Shown here: positions 18,250 through 28,237 of the stretch, one piece after another
Numbering within the stretch: the first letter of the stretch is position 1
How the letters are laid out: every line of letters starts with the position of its first letter
NCBI GenBank assembly: GCA_009773475.1
Contig: WSXV01000018.1
Location: 1-42,294 of the forward strand
DNA from: Desulfobulbaceae bacterium
GTDB taxonomy: Bacteria > Desulfobacterota > Desulfobulbia > Desulfobulbales > Desulfocapsaceae
Direction: 5' to 3'
DNA: 42,294 nt
Position numbers and translations under genes: made by a program
Notes under the pieces: generated by a model
The model's database searches: none
The model's input: only the letters and a program-made list of their open reading frames with translations
Told to the model about the DNA's origin: nothing

Positions 18250-19362
18250 ATGAAAATTCAGGTACCTGAGAATATTGCATCCATAGTTCCATATCCTCCC
18301 GGTAAACCTTTGGAAGAATTGGAAAGGGAGTATGGTGTCACTGGTTCCATCAAGATGGCCTCCAATGAGAATCCCTGGGGACCCTCCCCTAGGGCAATCG
18401 AGGCCATACGAGAGTCCCTTGTCAATCTGCATCGATATCCAGACGGAAGTTGCTACCGTCTGACCCATGCCCTGGCCGATAAGCTGGGTTTTTCAGCAGA
18501 CGAGATTGTCCTGGGTAATGGCTCCAACGAGATTATTGAGATGTTGGTCAAGGCCTATGTCCAGACCGGTGACGAGGTGATTACCAGTCATCCTTCTTTC
18601 CTTATGTATCAGAAAATTGTGCAAGTTCGGGGCGGGGTGAATATTGTTATTCCGTTGAGCAGGATGCAGCATGATCTGACTACTATTCTGGCGGTTATCA
18701 CTGATAAAACCCGTTTGATTTTCCTTGATAATCCCAATAATCCTACCGGCAGTCCAATTAAGCCTGTGGATTTGTATGGTTTTCTCAGCAAGGTTCCGGA
18801 ATCAGTCCTGGTGGTCCTTGATGAGGCTTATGTGGATTTCATGGATCCTGAACTGCAGGTTGACAGCTTTTCTTTGATTCGAAACACCAAAGGTCGATGC
18901 GGGGTCGTGGCCTTACGGACCTTTTCCAAAGCATACGGTTTGGCAGGGTTGCGCGTTGGCTATGGGGTGATGCCGTCTCAGGTGGCTGTGAATTTGCACC
19001 GGGTTCGACAACCCTTTAATGTCAACCAATTAGCCCAAGTTGGCGCCTTAGCCGCTTTGCAGGATGAGGCATTCTACCAGCAAACCCTGCGACGCACCCG
19101 GGAGGGTTTGATTTTTTTGCAGCAGGAAATAACGAAGCTTGGATGTAAATGTTATCCATCCCAGACAAATTTTTTTCTTGTTGATGTCCAGGGTGATGCC
19201 ACAGCCTTGTATGAGTCGATGCTCTATCAAGGGGTTATTGTTCGTTCCATGAAACCTTATGGATACAATGAAATGGTGCGTATTACTGTTGGCAGTGAAG
19301 AGGAAAACAATCGACTCCTAGGTGCCTTGGCGCATTGTTTACGTGAACTTTCTTATGTCTGA
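18250..19362 (+). CDS. hisC: Histidinol-phosphate aminotransferase
   Basis: 370 residues from the ATG at 18250, which has AAGGGA five bases upstream; an outer GTG five codons earlier is less likely. PLP-dependent fold-type I enzyme that makes L-histidinol phosphate in histidine synthesis. Landmarks: MASNENPWGPSP, LGNGSNEIIEML, NPNNPTG at 161-167, DEAYVDF at 191-197, and the PLP lysine K227 in RTFSKAYGLAGLRVGYG. The stop overlaps the start of cmk by eight bases. No other his genes are near, so this is a dispersed pathway gene. Confidence 0.94.
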   Translation: MKIQVPENIASIVPYPPGKPLEELEREYGVTGSIKMASNENPWGPSPRAIEAIRESLVNLHRYPDGSCYRLTHALADKLGFSADEIVLGNGSNEIIEMLVKAYVQTGDEVITSHPSFLMYQKIVQVRGGVNIVIPLSRMQHDLTTILAVITDKTRLIFLDNPNNPTGSPIKPVDLYGFLSKVPESVLVVLDEAYVDFMDPELQVDSFSLIRNTKGRCGVVALRTFSKAYGLAGLRVGYGVMPSQVAVNLHRVRQPFNVNQLAQVGALAALQDEAFYQQTLRRTREGLIFLQQEITKLGCKCYPSQTNFFLVDVQGDATALYESMLYQGVIVRSMKPYGYNEMVRITVGSEEENNRLLGALAHCLRELSYV

Positions 19363-20032
19363 AAAGCAGGAGATCGTCACTATTGATGGGCCGTCCGGGG
19401 TGGGGAAATCTACCCTGAGTAGACAAGTAGCAGCCGCTTTGGGGTATACCTATCTGGATACCGGCGCCATGTATCGTGCGGTGGCTCTTTTTTTTAAGAG
19501 GCAGCATATAGATCTTAAGAATGATCAGGCTGTCCGTATTGCTCTCTCTGGTCTGGATATTCAGTTGTTTCCGGCCAAACATGAGGATGGGGATGTGGGG
19601 GTGCTGGTGAATGGTCAGGATGTAAGTCTAGCTATTCGTACACCGGAGTTAGGAATGCTTGCCTCGCAGGTATCTGCGATTCCAGCGGTGCGTGCACAGT
19701 TGACTGCGATGCAGCAGGCCATAGGGCGGTCTGGAAAGATTGTTGCCGAGGGTCGAGATACTGGAACGGTGGTGTTTCCTTATGCAGCCTGGAAATTTTA
19801 TCTGGAAGCGGAACCTGAAGAGCGAGCTCGAAGACGAGTGGCGCAGTTACGTGCTGCCGGGCAGGAAGTTAATGCCGAAGAGTTATTGCAGCAGACGTTG
19901 AAACGTGATCGTGATGATCAGGAGCGAGCCTTAGCCCCTTTGAAAAAAGCAGATGATGCTTTCAGCATTGATACCACCTATCTCGATATTCAGAATGTGT
20001 GTACCAGGATATTACAGATTATTCAGGCTTGA
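19355..20032 (+). CDS. cmk: Cytidylate kinase
   Basis: 225 residues from the ATG at 19355 that overlaps the hisC stop. It phosphorylates CMP and dCMP with ATP. P-loop GPSGVGKS at 12-19, YLDTGAMYRAVA, ISQV-type segment read here as ASQVSAIPAVR, and AEGRDTGTVVFP are all family signatures, as is the C-terminal RDRDDQERALAPLKKADDA. The gene often precedes rpsA or ispH in relatives, but here a terminator follows. Confidence 0.95.
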   Translation: MSEKQEIVTIDGPSGVGKSTLSRQVAAALGYTYLDTGAMYRAVALFFKRQHIDLKNDQAVRIALSGLDIQLFPAKHEDGDVGVLVNGQDVSLAIRTPELGMLASQVSAIPAVRAQLTAMQQAIGRSGKIVAEGRDTGTVVFPYAAWKFYLEAEPEERARRRVAQLRAAGQEVNAEELLQQTLKRDRDDQERALAPLKKADDAFSIDTTYLDIQNVCTRILQIIQA

Positions 20033-20077
20033 CAGGCAAGATACCGATTAGAGGTAGTATTAGGGACTCTTTGGAAT

Positions 20078-20121
20078 AAAAAAAAGGGGGGAGCAAATCG
20101 CATTTGCATCCCCCTTTTTTT
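20078..20121. terminator. Bidirectional terminator between cmk and pal
   Basis: A8G6 (20078-20091) pairs with C5T7 (20110-20121) around an inner GCAAAT/ATTTGC stem with a small internal mismatch. The A/T runs on both sides fit termination of cmk on + and of the convergent pal gene on -. Confidence 0.85.
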
Positions 20122-20142
20122 ATATCCAAAAAACTGACAAGA

Positions 20143-20730
20143 TTACTCGATTACAAAGTCATCCCGGCGGTTATATTGATAATTTGATTCATCCGAACCT
20201 TCAAAGAGCGGCCGTTCTTCGCCGTAACTCACCGTACGGATTCGCTTACCATCCACGCCAAGATCCACCATATATTTTTTTGCATTGATGGCGCGTCGTT
20301 CACCGAGTGCCAGATTGTACTCATTGGTGCCACGAGCGTCACAGTTTCCCTCGATGACAATGGACTCTGATGCCGATTTCATATATTTAGCGTTGGCTTC
20401 TATGTTCTGGATCATATCCTTACGGATATTTGATTGGTCAAAGTCAAAAAAGACGGGTTGGAACTGGGGAGAAGAGCGGCCATGCTGGCGTTTGTAGGCA
20501 TCGCTTTTGTCATCGTCACCAAAACTGCCGTACTTCTGATTGGTGGTGTCGTCAAGGGTGCCCTCAGCGCTCCCGGTGTCTGGATAGTTAACACTGCTTC
20601 CACCGGAGCCATCTCCCGATGTCGGAGGGGTGATTTGTTTTTTGCTGCAACCTGTGCCAACAAGGGTGAGTGAACTGATCAGGGTAAGCAAGAGCAGGGT
20701 GTTCATGGTCTTTTTTTTCATGATTTTCAT
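20143..20730 (-). CDS. pal: Peptidoglycan-associated lipoprotein Pal (OmpA C-like domain)
   Basis: 195 residues from the ATG at 20730; a TTG three codons earlier is possible and no ribosome site is clear. A lipoprotein signal MNTLLLLTLISSLTLVGTGC ends in lipobox Cys, so the protein is anchored in the outer membrane. A Gly/Ser-rich low-complexity linker follows. The OmpA-like peptidoglycan-binding domain covers the C-terminal 110 residues, with VFFDFDQSNIR, IVIEGNCDARGTNEYNLALG, RRAINAKKYMVDLGV and VSYGEERPL. Pal normally works with TolA/TolB in outer-membrane constriction, but tol genes are not adjacent. The last residues (RRDDFVIE) are typical. Confidence 0.93.
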   Translation of the reverse strand: MKIMKKKTMNTLLLLTLISSLTLVGTGCSKKQITPPTSGDGSGGSSVNYPDTGSAEGTLDDTTNQKYGSFGDDDKSDAYKRQHGRSSPQFQPVFFDFDQSNIRKDMIQNIEANAKYMKSASESIVIEGNCDARGTNEYNLALGERRAINAKKYMVDLGVDGKRIRTVSYGEERPLFEGSDESNYQYNRRDDFVIE

Positions 20731-21141
20731 TTTACGCAAAAAGTTGATTTGTTGGTTTCAGCCAGGTCAATATTTGGCTGCGAAAATAGGATATAACGAT
20801 GAGGTAAATGAAAAAACTATAATATTCGAAATTTTTAACTATAGAATATTACAAATATTTATTTTTTTCAAAAAAACTATTTTAATCTTTGTTATATTAA
20901 ATCAAGTACAAATTTTTTACTAGACCTTTCTAGGACATTTGGTCAAGAAAATTGAAGGAATGGGTGATATTGACATCTTCATCTAGACCAAGTAATTCTT
21001 TGCTATTGCTTGGCCCTTTGTTTCTTGAGAGACACAGAGAACAGACCATCACTCATACCTTCTCCTTATTCTGCCAGAATAAAGAGACCATGTTTTATTT
21101 AGGCGATAAAAACCTTTTAAGATTACATTTGACAGAATTAA
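20731..21141. other. Gap between pal and the DUF2721-like gene
   Basis: 411 bp without a supported gene. It must hold the promoters of both divergent neighbours. The pal leader has a small hairpin CAGCCA/TGGCTG (20759-20764 and 20775-20780). A+T-rich sequence at 20815-20925 is promoter-like, and CTAGA/TCTAG forms a short dyad near 20920. An 86-codon open frame at 20952-21212 has no support. Confidence 0.3.
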
Positions 21142-21549
21142 ATGGATATCACGTTGACCACACCAGCCCTGCTTTTTCCGGCTGTGACCTTTCTTCTTAT
21201 TGCTTTTACTAATCGATTTCTGGCTCTCGGCTCCAGGATTCGTAATCTTCACGATCGTTATCGGATTAATCCCGATGATGTCCTTTTGGCCCAGATTGAG
21301 ATCATGCGGCGGCGGGTTTTGCTGATCAGGAATATGCAGGCCTGCGGGGTTGCTGGTCTATTCGGCTGTGTGGTCTGTATGCTGTTTCTTTTTGCCAGTT
21401 GGCAGATTGCAGGAAAAATAGTTTTCGTGGCCAGTTTACTTTTGTTGCTTTCCTCGCTGGCCATCTCTTTTCGGGAAATTCTTCTTTCTGTTGAGGCGTT
21501 GAACCTTGAGTTGAGCTCCATGGAAACAGGAGGCAAAGCAGATCGTTAA
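21142..21549 (+). CDS. DUF2721-like small membrane protein
   Basis: 135 residues with three likely membrane helices: about 8-26 (ALLFPAVTFLLIAF), 67-92 (MQACGVAGLFGCVVCMLFLF) and 96-113 (IVFVASLLLLLSSLAI). Between the first two is a charged segment NRFLALGSRIRNLHDRYRIN followed by AQIEIMRRRVLLIRNM. This pattern is typical of DUF2721 inner-membrane proteins, whose role is not known. Monocistronic, with large gaps on both sides. The ribosome site is weak. Confidence 0.7.
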   Translation: MDITLTTPALLFPAVTFLLIAFTNRFLALGSRIRNLHDRYRINPDDVLLAQIEIMRRRVLLIRNMQACGVAGLFGCVVCMLFLFASWQIAGKIVFVASLLLLLSSLAISFREILLSVEALNLELSSMETGGKADR

Positions 21550-22082
21550 AACCCGTGGAATTAGGGAGAGGGGGCGCTTATTTGCTCTTGGGAATCTTTT
21601 TTCACCGTGAATCATGGCTTGAGGGCCATTGCCCATCTCCAAACTCTAAAGAATATTTTCTTTCTTGTTTTCCAGCCGTTTTCCTCCACTCTGTTCCATA
21701 GCAGACTTCCCGTAGCGACCTCATTTTCATTCGGATTTCGGTCAAATCTTTTTTACCGCTTGACGTTATTCTTCACAGTACTTCCCGTACAGCTTTTCCT
21801 TGTTAATTTGCATGTCTACGTGGAAGAATAAAGTCACTAGAGGTTACAAAAAAACGGATAAAAAATATTAACGTGTTGAGAAAATAATATTTGTTGTTTT
21901 TTTTGCGGTCTGGCCGCATCTGTTTCCTGCCGGGTCTTCCAGGGTGAAGAGCCGATTGTTAGGGTTTTCCGTTCCATGTGGAAAAAAATATGGTAAAATA
22001 ATATTTTAGATTGTGGCCCTGTTTTTTTGAGATAACTTTATAAATTATAAGAAAAAATATATCCATTTATAGGGAAAAAAGT
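21550..22082. other. 533-bp gap before the TolC-like gene
   Basis: No gene is supported; the open frames here lack ribosome sites and family features. It changes from mixed to strongly AT-rich near 21840. A short stem TGCGG/CCGCA lies near 21905. The promoter of the efflux operon is expected in 21850-22060, but I cannot place a convincing -35/-10 pair. Confidence 0.3.
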
Positions 22083-23429
22083 ATGAATATGCACAAAATG
22101 TACAGTGTGTTGATTTTTTTTCTAATTGTTTCTGTGGGGACGTCTCCTGTTTTTGCAACTGAAACAAATTCGGTCACGTTGGTTTCAGAGCAGCAGGCGA
22201 CCTGGACTGCTCGCCAGGCCGTGCATTTTGCCTTGAGCCATAGTCCGGACAGTCAGGTTGCCATTGAGAGAATAGAGGCGGCCAGGGCCATGCTGAATCA
22301 GGCCCGGTCCAGTTATTATCCCCAGGTCGGTCTCAGTGCGGAGTATGCTCAGACCAACAATCCGATGTACTCTTTTGGCAATATTCTCCATCAGGGGGAG
22401 TTTGAGCCATCCATTGATTTTAATGATCCTGGCCGCACGGATGATCTGAACCTGCGGGCAGCCCTCCAGTATCGGCTTTATAATGGTGGCCGTGATCAGG
22501 CCGTAATTGAGGCAGCTGAGGCCGGAGTGGCGGTTTCCCGCATGCAGCAACTAACAGTATCTGCCCAGCTTGCGTTTGAGGTAGTGCGCACCTTTCACAC
22601 CATTGCTCAATCCATAGAACTGCTGGAGGCGCATCGGGAGGCCATAAAGGCGATAGGAGCTTCGCTCGTGGTCGCTAGATCGCGTTTTAAGGCAGGAGAT
22701 TTGTTGAAAGCGGATCTGTTGAACATTGAGGTCCAGGAGTCTATGGCCCGGGAGAATTTGATTCTGGCGGAACATAATCTGGAGCTTACCCGGAAGGCCT
22801 TCTTAGGACTTCTCGGTCTGCACGAGGGGCAGGTGCTGATTGACACGGTGCAGGAGAATGAGCAGGAGCTGCCCGAAGATCGGAGTTACAGTAAACGCTC
22901 TGAGCTTAAAGGGTATGAGGGGCAGATCGAGGCGGCAGAGGCGGAGCTGCGCATGGCTCGGGGCGGGTTGTATCCTACCATCGACGGGCTGGCTCATTAT
23001 CAATATGATAATGGATTTGTTCTGGGTGGTTCAGGGGATTCCTGGATGGGGGGGGTGCGTGTTAATTATCCCTTGTTCACCGGTGGAAAAACCGAGGCTG
23101 AGATTGCTCAGGCTCGAGCAAAATTGGCTAGATTGGCGGCGGAAAAAAATAAACTGGAACTGGCGATGGAGCTTGAGATAAAGCAGGCGGAGCTTGCTTA
23201 TAGTCAAGCAGAGCAGCGATTGCTGGTAACGGAAAAGATGTACGAGCAGGCCCAGGAAAGTGCCCGTTTGAGCAGGGTGCGTTTTAAGGAGGGGGTGATT
23301 CTTGCCTCAGACCTTATGGATGTTGAAACGCGCTTGACGGAGGCTCGAGTGCGCCGGACGGTGGCCAGGGCTGCCATTCGGGTGGCGGTTGCAGATTTAC
23401 GCCGAGCCACAGGCTTATCCCAGTTTTAG
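22083..23429 (+). CDS. TolC-family outer-membrane efflux protein
   Basis: 448 residues. A signal peptide (SVLIFFLIVSVGTSPVFA, cleavage near residue 26) is followed by two OEP repeats, about 45-230 and 265-445, rich in heptad-like helices (ARAMLNQARSSYYPQVGLSAEY and later LEMAELEIKQAELAYSQAEQR-type segments) and the typical motif YNGGRDQAVIEAAEAGV. The trimer forms the outer-membrane channel for the RND pump encoded next door. AGGG lies about eight bases upstream of the ATG. The membrane-fusion gene follows after 292 bp containing two hairpins, so the set may be differentially expressed. Confidence 0.9.
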   Translation: MNMHKMYSVLIFFLIVSVGTSPVFATETNSVTLVSEQQATWTARQAVHFALSHSPDSQVAIERIEAARAMLNQARSSYYPQVGLSAEYAQTNNPMYSFGNILHQGEFEPSIDFNDPGRTDDLNLRAALQYRLYNGGRDQAVIEAAEAGVAVSRMQQLTVSAQLAFEVVRTFHTIAQSIELLEAHREAIKAIGASLVVARSRFKAGDLLKADLLNIEVQESMARENLILAEHNLELTRKAFLGLLGLHEGQVLIDTVQENEQELPEDRSYSKRSELKGYEGQIEAAEAELRMARGGLYPTIDGLAHYQYDNGFVLGGSGDSWMGGVRVNYPLFTGGKTEAEIAQARAKLARLAAEKNKLELAMELEIKQAELAYSQAEQRLLVTEKMYEQAQESARLSRVRFKEGVILASDLMDVETRLTEARVRRTVARAAIRVAVADLRRATGLSQF

Positions 23430-23438
23430 AGGCCGTTA

Positions 23439-23470
23439 TAAAAAGAGCAAAGCTTTTCATGCTCTTTTTA
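23439..23470 (+). terminator. Hairpin with T-run after the TolC gene
   Basis: TAAAAAGAGCA (23439-23449) pairs with TGCTCTTTTTA (23460-23470) around a ten-base loop; five T close the second arm. Ten bases past the TolC stop, it is likely a partial terminator. Confidence 0.6.
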
Positions 23471-23485
23471 TTTATGGACTCTTAT

Positions 23486-23532
23486 GCCGCATCCATGAAA
23501 CAGTAGTTTTCCCGCTGTTTCATGGATGCGGC
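23486..23532. repeat. Perfect 18-bp inverted repeat in the TolC/membrane-fusion gap
   Basis: GCCGCATCCATGAAACAG (23486-23503) and its exact complement (23515-23532) flank an 11-base loop. No T-run follows, so it is not a standard terminator. It may act on RNA stability between the two genes or be a REP-like element. Confidence 0.6.
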
Positions 23533-23721
23533 GTCCGGCAAATTATATCTGCCTGTGATCATGCAAGGGGTTGTTAAGAAAAAATTGGGACATTTCATCC
23601 ATTTCTTTACGGCCCCCTATCCCGTATCGGGGCAATCGATATATTTCCAAAGACCGCAAGGTGTGGAATGTGTCTGAATTATCTGTAATTGATGAGAATT
23701 GAGAAACCAGGAAGGAAGACG

Positions 23722-24861
23722 ATGAGATCAGGGAAAGTATTGATCGGATATAGTTTGGCGGCGTTATTGCTCGCCCTCTCCGCCTGTAAAGGGAGCCATG
23801 AGGGGAAGGCCGTTTCTGAACTACCGGTGGTTCAGGTAAATGTGCAGGATGTGGTGGAAAAGAATATCGGCTCACAACTCGAAGTGGCGGGAACGGTGCA
23901 GGCGGTTGAGCGTGCCTTGATATCGCCCCGGGTCAGTGGGCAGATTGTGCAGCTGCCGGTGGTGCTGGGTTCGCGGGTGCAGAAGGGAGACCTATTGGTC
24001 AAGATAAGCGCTGCAGAGACCAACGCCCAAGTGTTGCAGGCCCGGGCCCAGTTTGAGCAGGTCAAGCGCAACCTGGCCCGGGAGGAGAGACTGGAACAGC
24101 AGGAAGCTTCAACCCCGGAGACGGTCAAATCGCTGCGCGATCAGGCGAGGATTGCAGAGGCAGCTCTGCAAGAGGCGACAGGCATGCTGGAGTATGCAAC
24201 CATTCATGCCCCCTTTGCCGGGACCATAACGCGAAAAATTGCCAGTGTCGGGGAGTTGGCTTCTCCAGGTTCGGTCTTGCTGGAGCTGGAAAATGACAAG
24301 CTTCTGCAAGTCGTGGTGCAGGTGCCTGAAAGGGTAATGTTGAAGGTACATAAAGGGGATCTCCTCCCCATTACTGTGCCGGCGGCCGGGGTGAAGGTAA
24401 TAGGCAAGGTGGCAGAGCTGGCCACGGCGGCAGATCCTGTTTCTCGAACTGCCCAAGTGAAGATTGATCTGGAGCCGGGTGTTGATGATCTCAGGTCGGG
24501 CCAGTTTGCCAGGGTAATATTGGCGGGTACGGAAGAAAAGTCTCTGATAGTCAGTGAGAAGGCCGTTCTTCCCTTTGGTCAGATGGAGCGCGTTTTTCTG
24601 GTTGATGGCAGTGGAGCAACTGCAGGTGCGGATAAAATTGCCCGGTTGCGGCTGGTGCGAACCGGCAGCCGTGACAATGGGCAGGTGGAGATTCTGGCCG
24701 GCTTGACATCTGGTGACCAGGTGGTTGTTGGTTGTGCAGAAAAGTTGCAGGACGGACAGCCCCTTAAGGTGGTGACTGAGGCCTCAGTGCCGTCTACTCC
24801 AAGGATGGAGAAAGTCCCAGTGGTGCCGTCCGCTCCAGGGATGGAAAAAGGACGGCCATGA
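23722..24861 (+). CDS. RND efflux periplasmic adaptor (membrane fusion) lipoprotein
   Basis: 379 residues from the ATG at 23722 (GGAAGGAAG upstream). A lipobox LALSAC places the mature N-terminal cysteine at residue 22, so the adaptor is lipid-anchored. Lipoyl half-motif [20 protein letters not shown], an alpha-hairpin of about 100-150 and the second half [21 protein letters not shown] are in order, then beta-barrel and membrane-proximal domains with SGQFARVIL and [17 protein letters not shown] short Pro/Ser-rich tail with repeated VPS-P-MEK ends the chain. It overlaps the pump gene (ATGA), so the two are coupled. Confidence 0.93.
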   Translation: MRSGKVLIGYSLAALLLALSACKGSHEGKAVSELPVVQVNVQDVVEKNIGSQLEVAGTVQAVERALISPRVSGQIVQLPVVLGSRVQKGDLLVKISAAETNAQVLQARAQFEQVKRNLAREERLEQQEASTPETVKSLRDQARIAEAALQEATGMLEYATIHAPFAGTITRKIASVGELASPGSVLLELENDKLLQVVVQVPERVMLKVHKGDLLPITVPAAGVKVIGKVAELATAADPVSRTAQVKIDLEPGVDDLRSGQFARVILAGTEEKSLIVSEKAVLPFGQMERVFLVDGSGATAGADKIARLRLVRTGSRDNGQVEILAGLTSGDQVVVGCAEKLQDGQPLKVVTEASVPSTPRMEKVPVVPSAPGMEKGRP

Positions 24862-27800
24862 GTGAGTACAGCCTCGAGAACCCTGGTTTTGCGGGTCGGC
24901 TGGCGGCAATCTTTGTAAACTCCAGGTTGACGCCGGTGGGCATCTTGGCCTCTTTGTTGCTGGGGCTGATAGCCATTGTTATGCTGCCTCGAGAGGAAGA
25001 ACCGCAGATCAAGGTACCCATGATTGATGTCATGGTCTCCATGCCCGGAGCAACCCCCAAGGAGGTGGAGGAGCGGGTTTCAATTCCCATGGAAAAGCTC
25101 CTCTATGAACTGCCCGGGGTGGAGTACATTTACTCCACGTCGATGGCGGGACAGTCGATGCTGGTGGTGCGGTTTTATGTGGGGGAAGACTTTGAGACCT
25201 CCATTGTTCGCCTGAACCAGAAGCTGGCCACCAACTTTGACCGTATCCCACATGGGGTTTCCACGCCGCTGGTCAAGCCCCATATCATTGATGATGTGCC
25301 AGTTCTGGCGCTGACCTTTCACAGTGATAAATATGACCATTTTACCCTGCGTCGCATGGCGGCCCAGGTCAATGATGCCATCAAGAGTATCCATCAGGTG
25401 GCGGAAACCACTCTGATTGGTGGAACCAGACGGCAAGTACGGGTTCTTTTTGATCCTCTGCTGCTGGCGGCGCGAAACCTGACCGTGGCCGAACTAGTGC
25501 CCAGAATCCAGCAGGCCAACCGTCAGGATTATTCAGGCCGGTTGGAGAGTCTGAATCAGGAAACTCTTTTGCAGACCGGTCAATTCCTGAGCAATGCCCG
25601 CGAGATTGGCCGGCTGGTGGTGGGTGTCCATGCCGGTCATCCCGTCTATCTGGATGAGGTGGCCGAGATCCTTGATGGGCCGGAAGAGCCGGATAATTAT
25701 GTCCTTTTTGGCACCACCGATAAAGCTGGGACCGAGGCGGCGGTCACCCTTTCCATTGCCAAACGTCCCGGAGCCAATGCCGTGAGTGTGGTGCAGGAGG
25801 TGCTGGCCAAGGTGGAGGAGTTGAAGGGGAGCCTGATTCCGGCCGATCTTGAGGTGACGGTGACCCGTGATTACGGGGCCACGGCGGCAGAAAAGTCCAA
25901 TGAACTGTTGCTCCATATGGGGATCGCGGTCTTTGGGGTGGCTATCCTGATCCTCTTTTTTCTGGGCTGGCGGGAATCCACCATCGTCATGCTGGCCATT
26001 CCTTCGACCCTTGCCCTTACCCTGCTGGTTTTCTATCTCTACGGATATACCCTGAACCGGATTACCCTGTTCGCCCTTATCTTTTCCATCGGTATCCTGG
26101 TGGATGATGCCATTGTGGTGGTGGAAAATATCGTCCGCCATCTGCGTCTGCCCGCCAATCGGGATCGTTCGCTAGTGGATGTGGGAGTGGAGGCGGTCAT
26201 CGAAGTGGGCAATCCCACCATTCTGGCCACCCTGGCGGTGATCGCCGCCATCCTGCCCATGGCCTTTGTGGGCGGGCTGATGGGCCCCTATATGCGGCCC
26301 ATTCCCATTGGTTCATCGGCGGCCATGCTGTTTTCTCTGATCATTGCCTTTACCGTGACGCCCTGGGCCGCAACCCATATCCTGAAGAGGAAAAAGGTGA
26401 ACGATGTCAGTGGGGTGGATGATGGTCATGCCGATGACCACGCCCCCGATGATTTCTTTACCAGGCTCTATCACCGGATTATGGATCCGCTGCTGTCAAG
26501 CGGTTCGGCGCGCCTGCTCTTTTTTGTGGTCATTATTTCCCTGCTCCTTGCCACCTGTTCCATGGTCTATTTCGGCCTGGTCAAGGTGAAGATGCTTCCC
26601 TTTGACAACAAGAGTGAGTTTCAGGTGATTCTCAATATGCCCGAGGGCTCAACCCTGGAGCACACAAGCCGGGTGGCCCTCGAAATGGCCGAGTCCATCC
26701 GCAAAGACCCGGCGGTGGTTAACTATCAGATCTACGCGGGAACGGCATCGCCCTATAATTTTAACGGCCTGGTTCGCCATTATTTCATGCGCAGCGGCCC
26801 GACGGTGGCGGATATCCAGGTGAACCTGCGGCCCAAACATGAGCGGGATGTGCAGAGTCACGGGATCGCCGTTCGAATTCGCCCAGGAGTTGCGGCCATT
26901 GCCAAAAAATATGGGGCGGCGGTGGCGGTGGCGGAAGTACCACCCGGGCCGCCGGTGTTGCAGACCTTGGTGGCGGAGATCTACGGCCCCAGCGATGCTG
27001 GCCGGGTCCGTATGGCCGAGGCGGTCAAGGGGATCTTCGAGAGTACCGAGGGCGTGGTGGATGTGGACTGGTACCGCGAAACCGCTCGCAACCGGGTCGT
27101 ACTCACCGTGGATAAAGAAAAGGCGGCCCTCAATGGCATCTCCGAGGAAGAGATCACCCGTACTGTACAGCTTGCCATGGCGGGGATGTCCATTGATCTC
27201 TTTCATCAGCCCAGCGACAAGGAAGAGATTGATCTGGTGCTGGAACTCCCCCGGCCGCTCCGGTCTCGAGTGGATGGAATTTTGAACATTTCCCTGCGTT
27301 CTTCGACGAACCTGCAGGCCCCAGGAGCGCTAGTGCCGTTGCGGGAACTGGTGCGGGTGTCAGAGACCCCGGTGGATCAGCCCATCTACCGGAAAAATCT
27401 CAAACCGGTGATCTATGTCACCGGTGATGTGGCAGGAACCGTGGAGAGTCCGGTCTATGCCATCTTCGATATGAACCGAAAGCTGGCCTCCCTCAACGGT
27501 ACTGATTATGGCGGGCGACAGGAAAAGGTGCAGGTCTACAATCTGAACCAACCCTTCAGCGAGAGGGAACCTTCCATGAAGTGGGATGGCGAGTGGCACA
27601 TTACCCTTGAGGTCTTCCGGGATCTGGGTCTTGCCTTTGCCGTGGTCATGATCCTGATCTATATGCTCATGGTGGGCTGGTTTAAGGACTACTTCACCCC
27701 GTTGGTGGTCATGGCCGCCATTCCCTTTTCTTTGATCGGCATCCTGCCGGCGCATTGGGGATTTGGAGCCTTTTTCACCGCCACTTCGATGATCGGCTTT

Positions 27801-28100
27801 ATGGCCGGGGCAGGCATTGTGGTGCGCAACTCCATTATCCTGGTTGATTTCATCGAGTTGCGGATCAGTCATGGCCTGCCCCTGGCCGAGGCGGTGGTCG
27901 AGGCCGGGGCCATCCGTTTTCGCCCCATGCTCCTCACCGCCCTGGCGGTGGTGGTGGGGGCCTCGGTGATTCTGGCCGATCCCATCTTCCAGGGCCTTGC
28001 CATTTCGCTGATGTTCGGTGAGATCGCTTCGCTGCTCATCAGCCGCATGGCGGTGCCGGTGCTGTATTTTATGCTGAAGAACAGGAAGAGAGCAGCATGA
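24858..28100 (+). CDS. RND-family inner-membrane efflux transporter
   Basis: 1080 residues, the usual AcrB/HAE size. Twelve membrane segments with two large periplasmic loops are expected: the first loop follows [19 protein letters not shown] and carries [20 protein letters not shown]; helix 4 has [16 protein letters not shown] with the paired aspartates of the proton relay; the second half has [19 protein letters not shown] and [13 protein letters not shown]. It should pump amphiphilic compounds across the envelope with the adaptor and TolC partner just upstream. Substrate not predictable. High GC compared with the dnaN end. Confidence 0.95.
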   Translation: MSEYSLENPGFAGRLAAIFVNSRLTPVGILASLLLGLIAIVMLPREEEPQIKVPMIDVMVSMPGATPKEVEERVSIPMEKLLYELPGVEYIYSTSMAGQSMLVVRFYVGEDFETSIVRLNQKLATNFDRIPHGVSTPLVKPHIIDDVPVLALTFHSDKYDHFTLRRMAAQVNDAIKSIHQVAETTLIGGTRRQVRVLFDPLLLAARNLTVAELVPRIQQANRQDYSGRLESLNQETLLQTGQFLSNAREIGRLVVGVHAGHPVYLDEVAEILDGPEEPDNYVLFGTTDKAGTEAAVTLSIAKRPGANAVSVVQEVLAKVEELKGSLIPADLEVTVTRDYGATAAEKSNELLLHMGIAVFGVAILILFFLGWRESTIVMLAIPSTLALTLLVFYLYGYTLNRITLFALIFSIGILVDDAIVVVENIVRHLRLPANRDRSLVDVGVEAVIEVGNPTILATLAVIAAILPMAFVGGLMGPYMRPIPIGSSAAMLFSLIIAFTVTPWAATHILKRKKVNDVSGVDDGHADDHAPDDFFTRLYHRIMDPLLSSGSARLLFFVVIISLLLATCSMVYFGLVKVKMLPFDNKSEFQVILNMPEGSTLEHTSRVALEMAESIRKDPAVVNYQIYAGTASPYNFNGLVRHYFMRSGPTVADIQVNLRPKHERDVQSHGIAVRIRPGVAAIAKKYGAAVAVAEVPPGPPVLQTLVAEIYGPSDAGRVRMAEAVKGIFESTEGVVDVDWYRETARNRVVLTVDKEKAALNGISEEEITRTVQLAMAGMSIDLFHQPSDKEEIDLVLELPRPLRSRVDGILNISLRSSTNLQAPGALVPLRELVRVSETPVDQPIYRKNLKPVIYVTGDVAGTVESPVYAIFDMNRKLASLNGTDYGGRQEKVQVYNLNQPFSEREPSMKWDGEWHITLEVFRDLGLAFAVVMILIYMLMVGWFKDYFTPLVVMAAIPFSLIGILPAHWGFGAFFTATSMIGFMAGAGIVVRNSIILVDFIELRISHGLPLAEAVVEAGAIRFRPMLLTALAVVVGASVILADPIFQGLAISLMFGEIASLLISRMAVPVLYFMLKNRKRAA

Positions 28101-28237
28101 TCAGGAGTCCTGATGCCAATTCCTGATTATTATGTAGATTGGAAATGAAAATTATTTGGCCCCCTCTTGCAATAGATACGACGAATGAATTTATTAAGCA
28201 TTTGTTTTTGTGTAATAATATAATACTGTAATCAATT

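Noticed and set aside
20952..21212. 86-codon open frame before the DUF2721-like gene
   Set aside because: No ribosome site or recognisable features, and it overlaps the real gene start.
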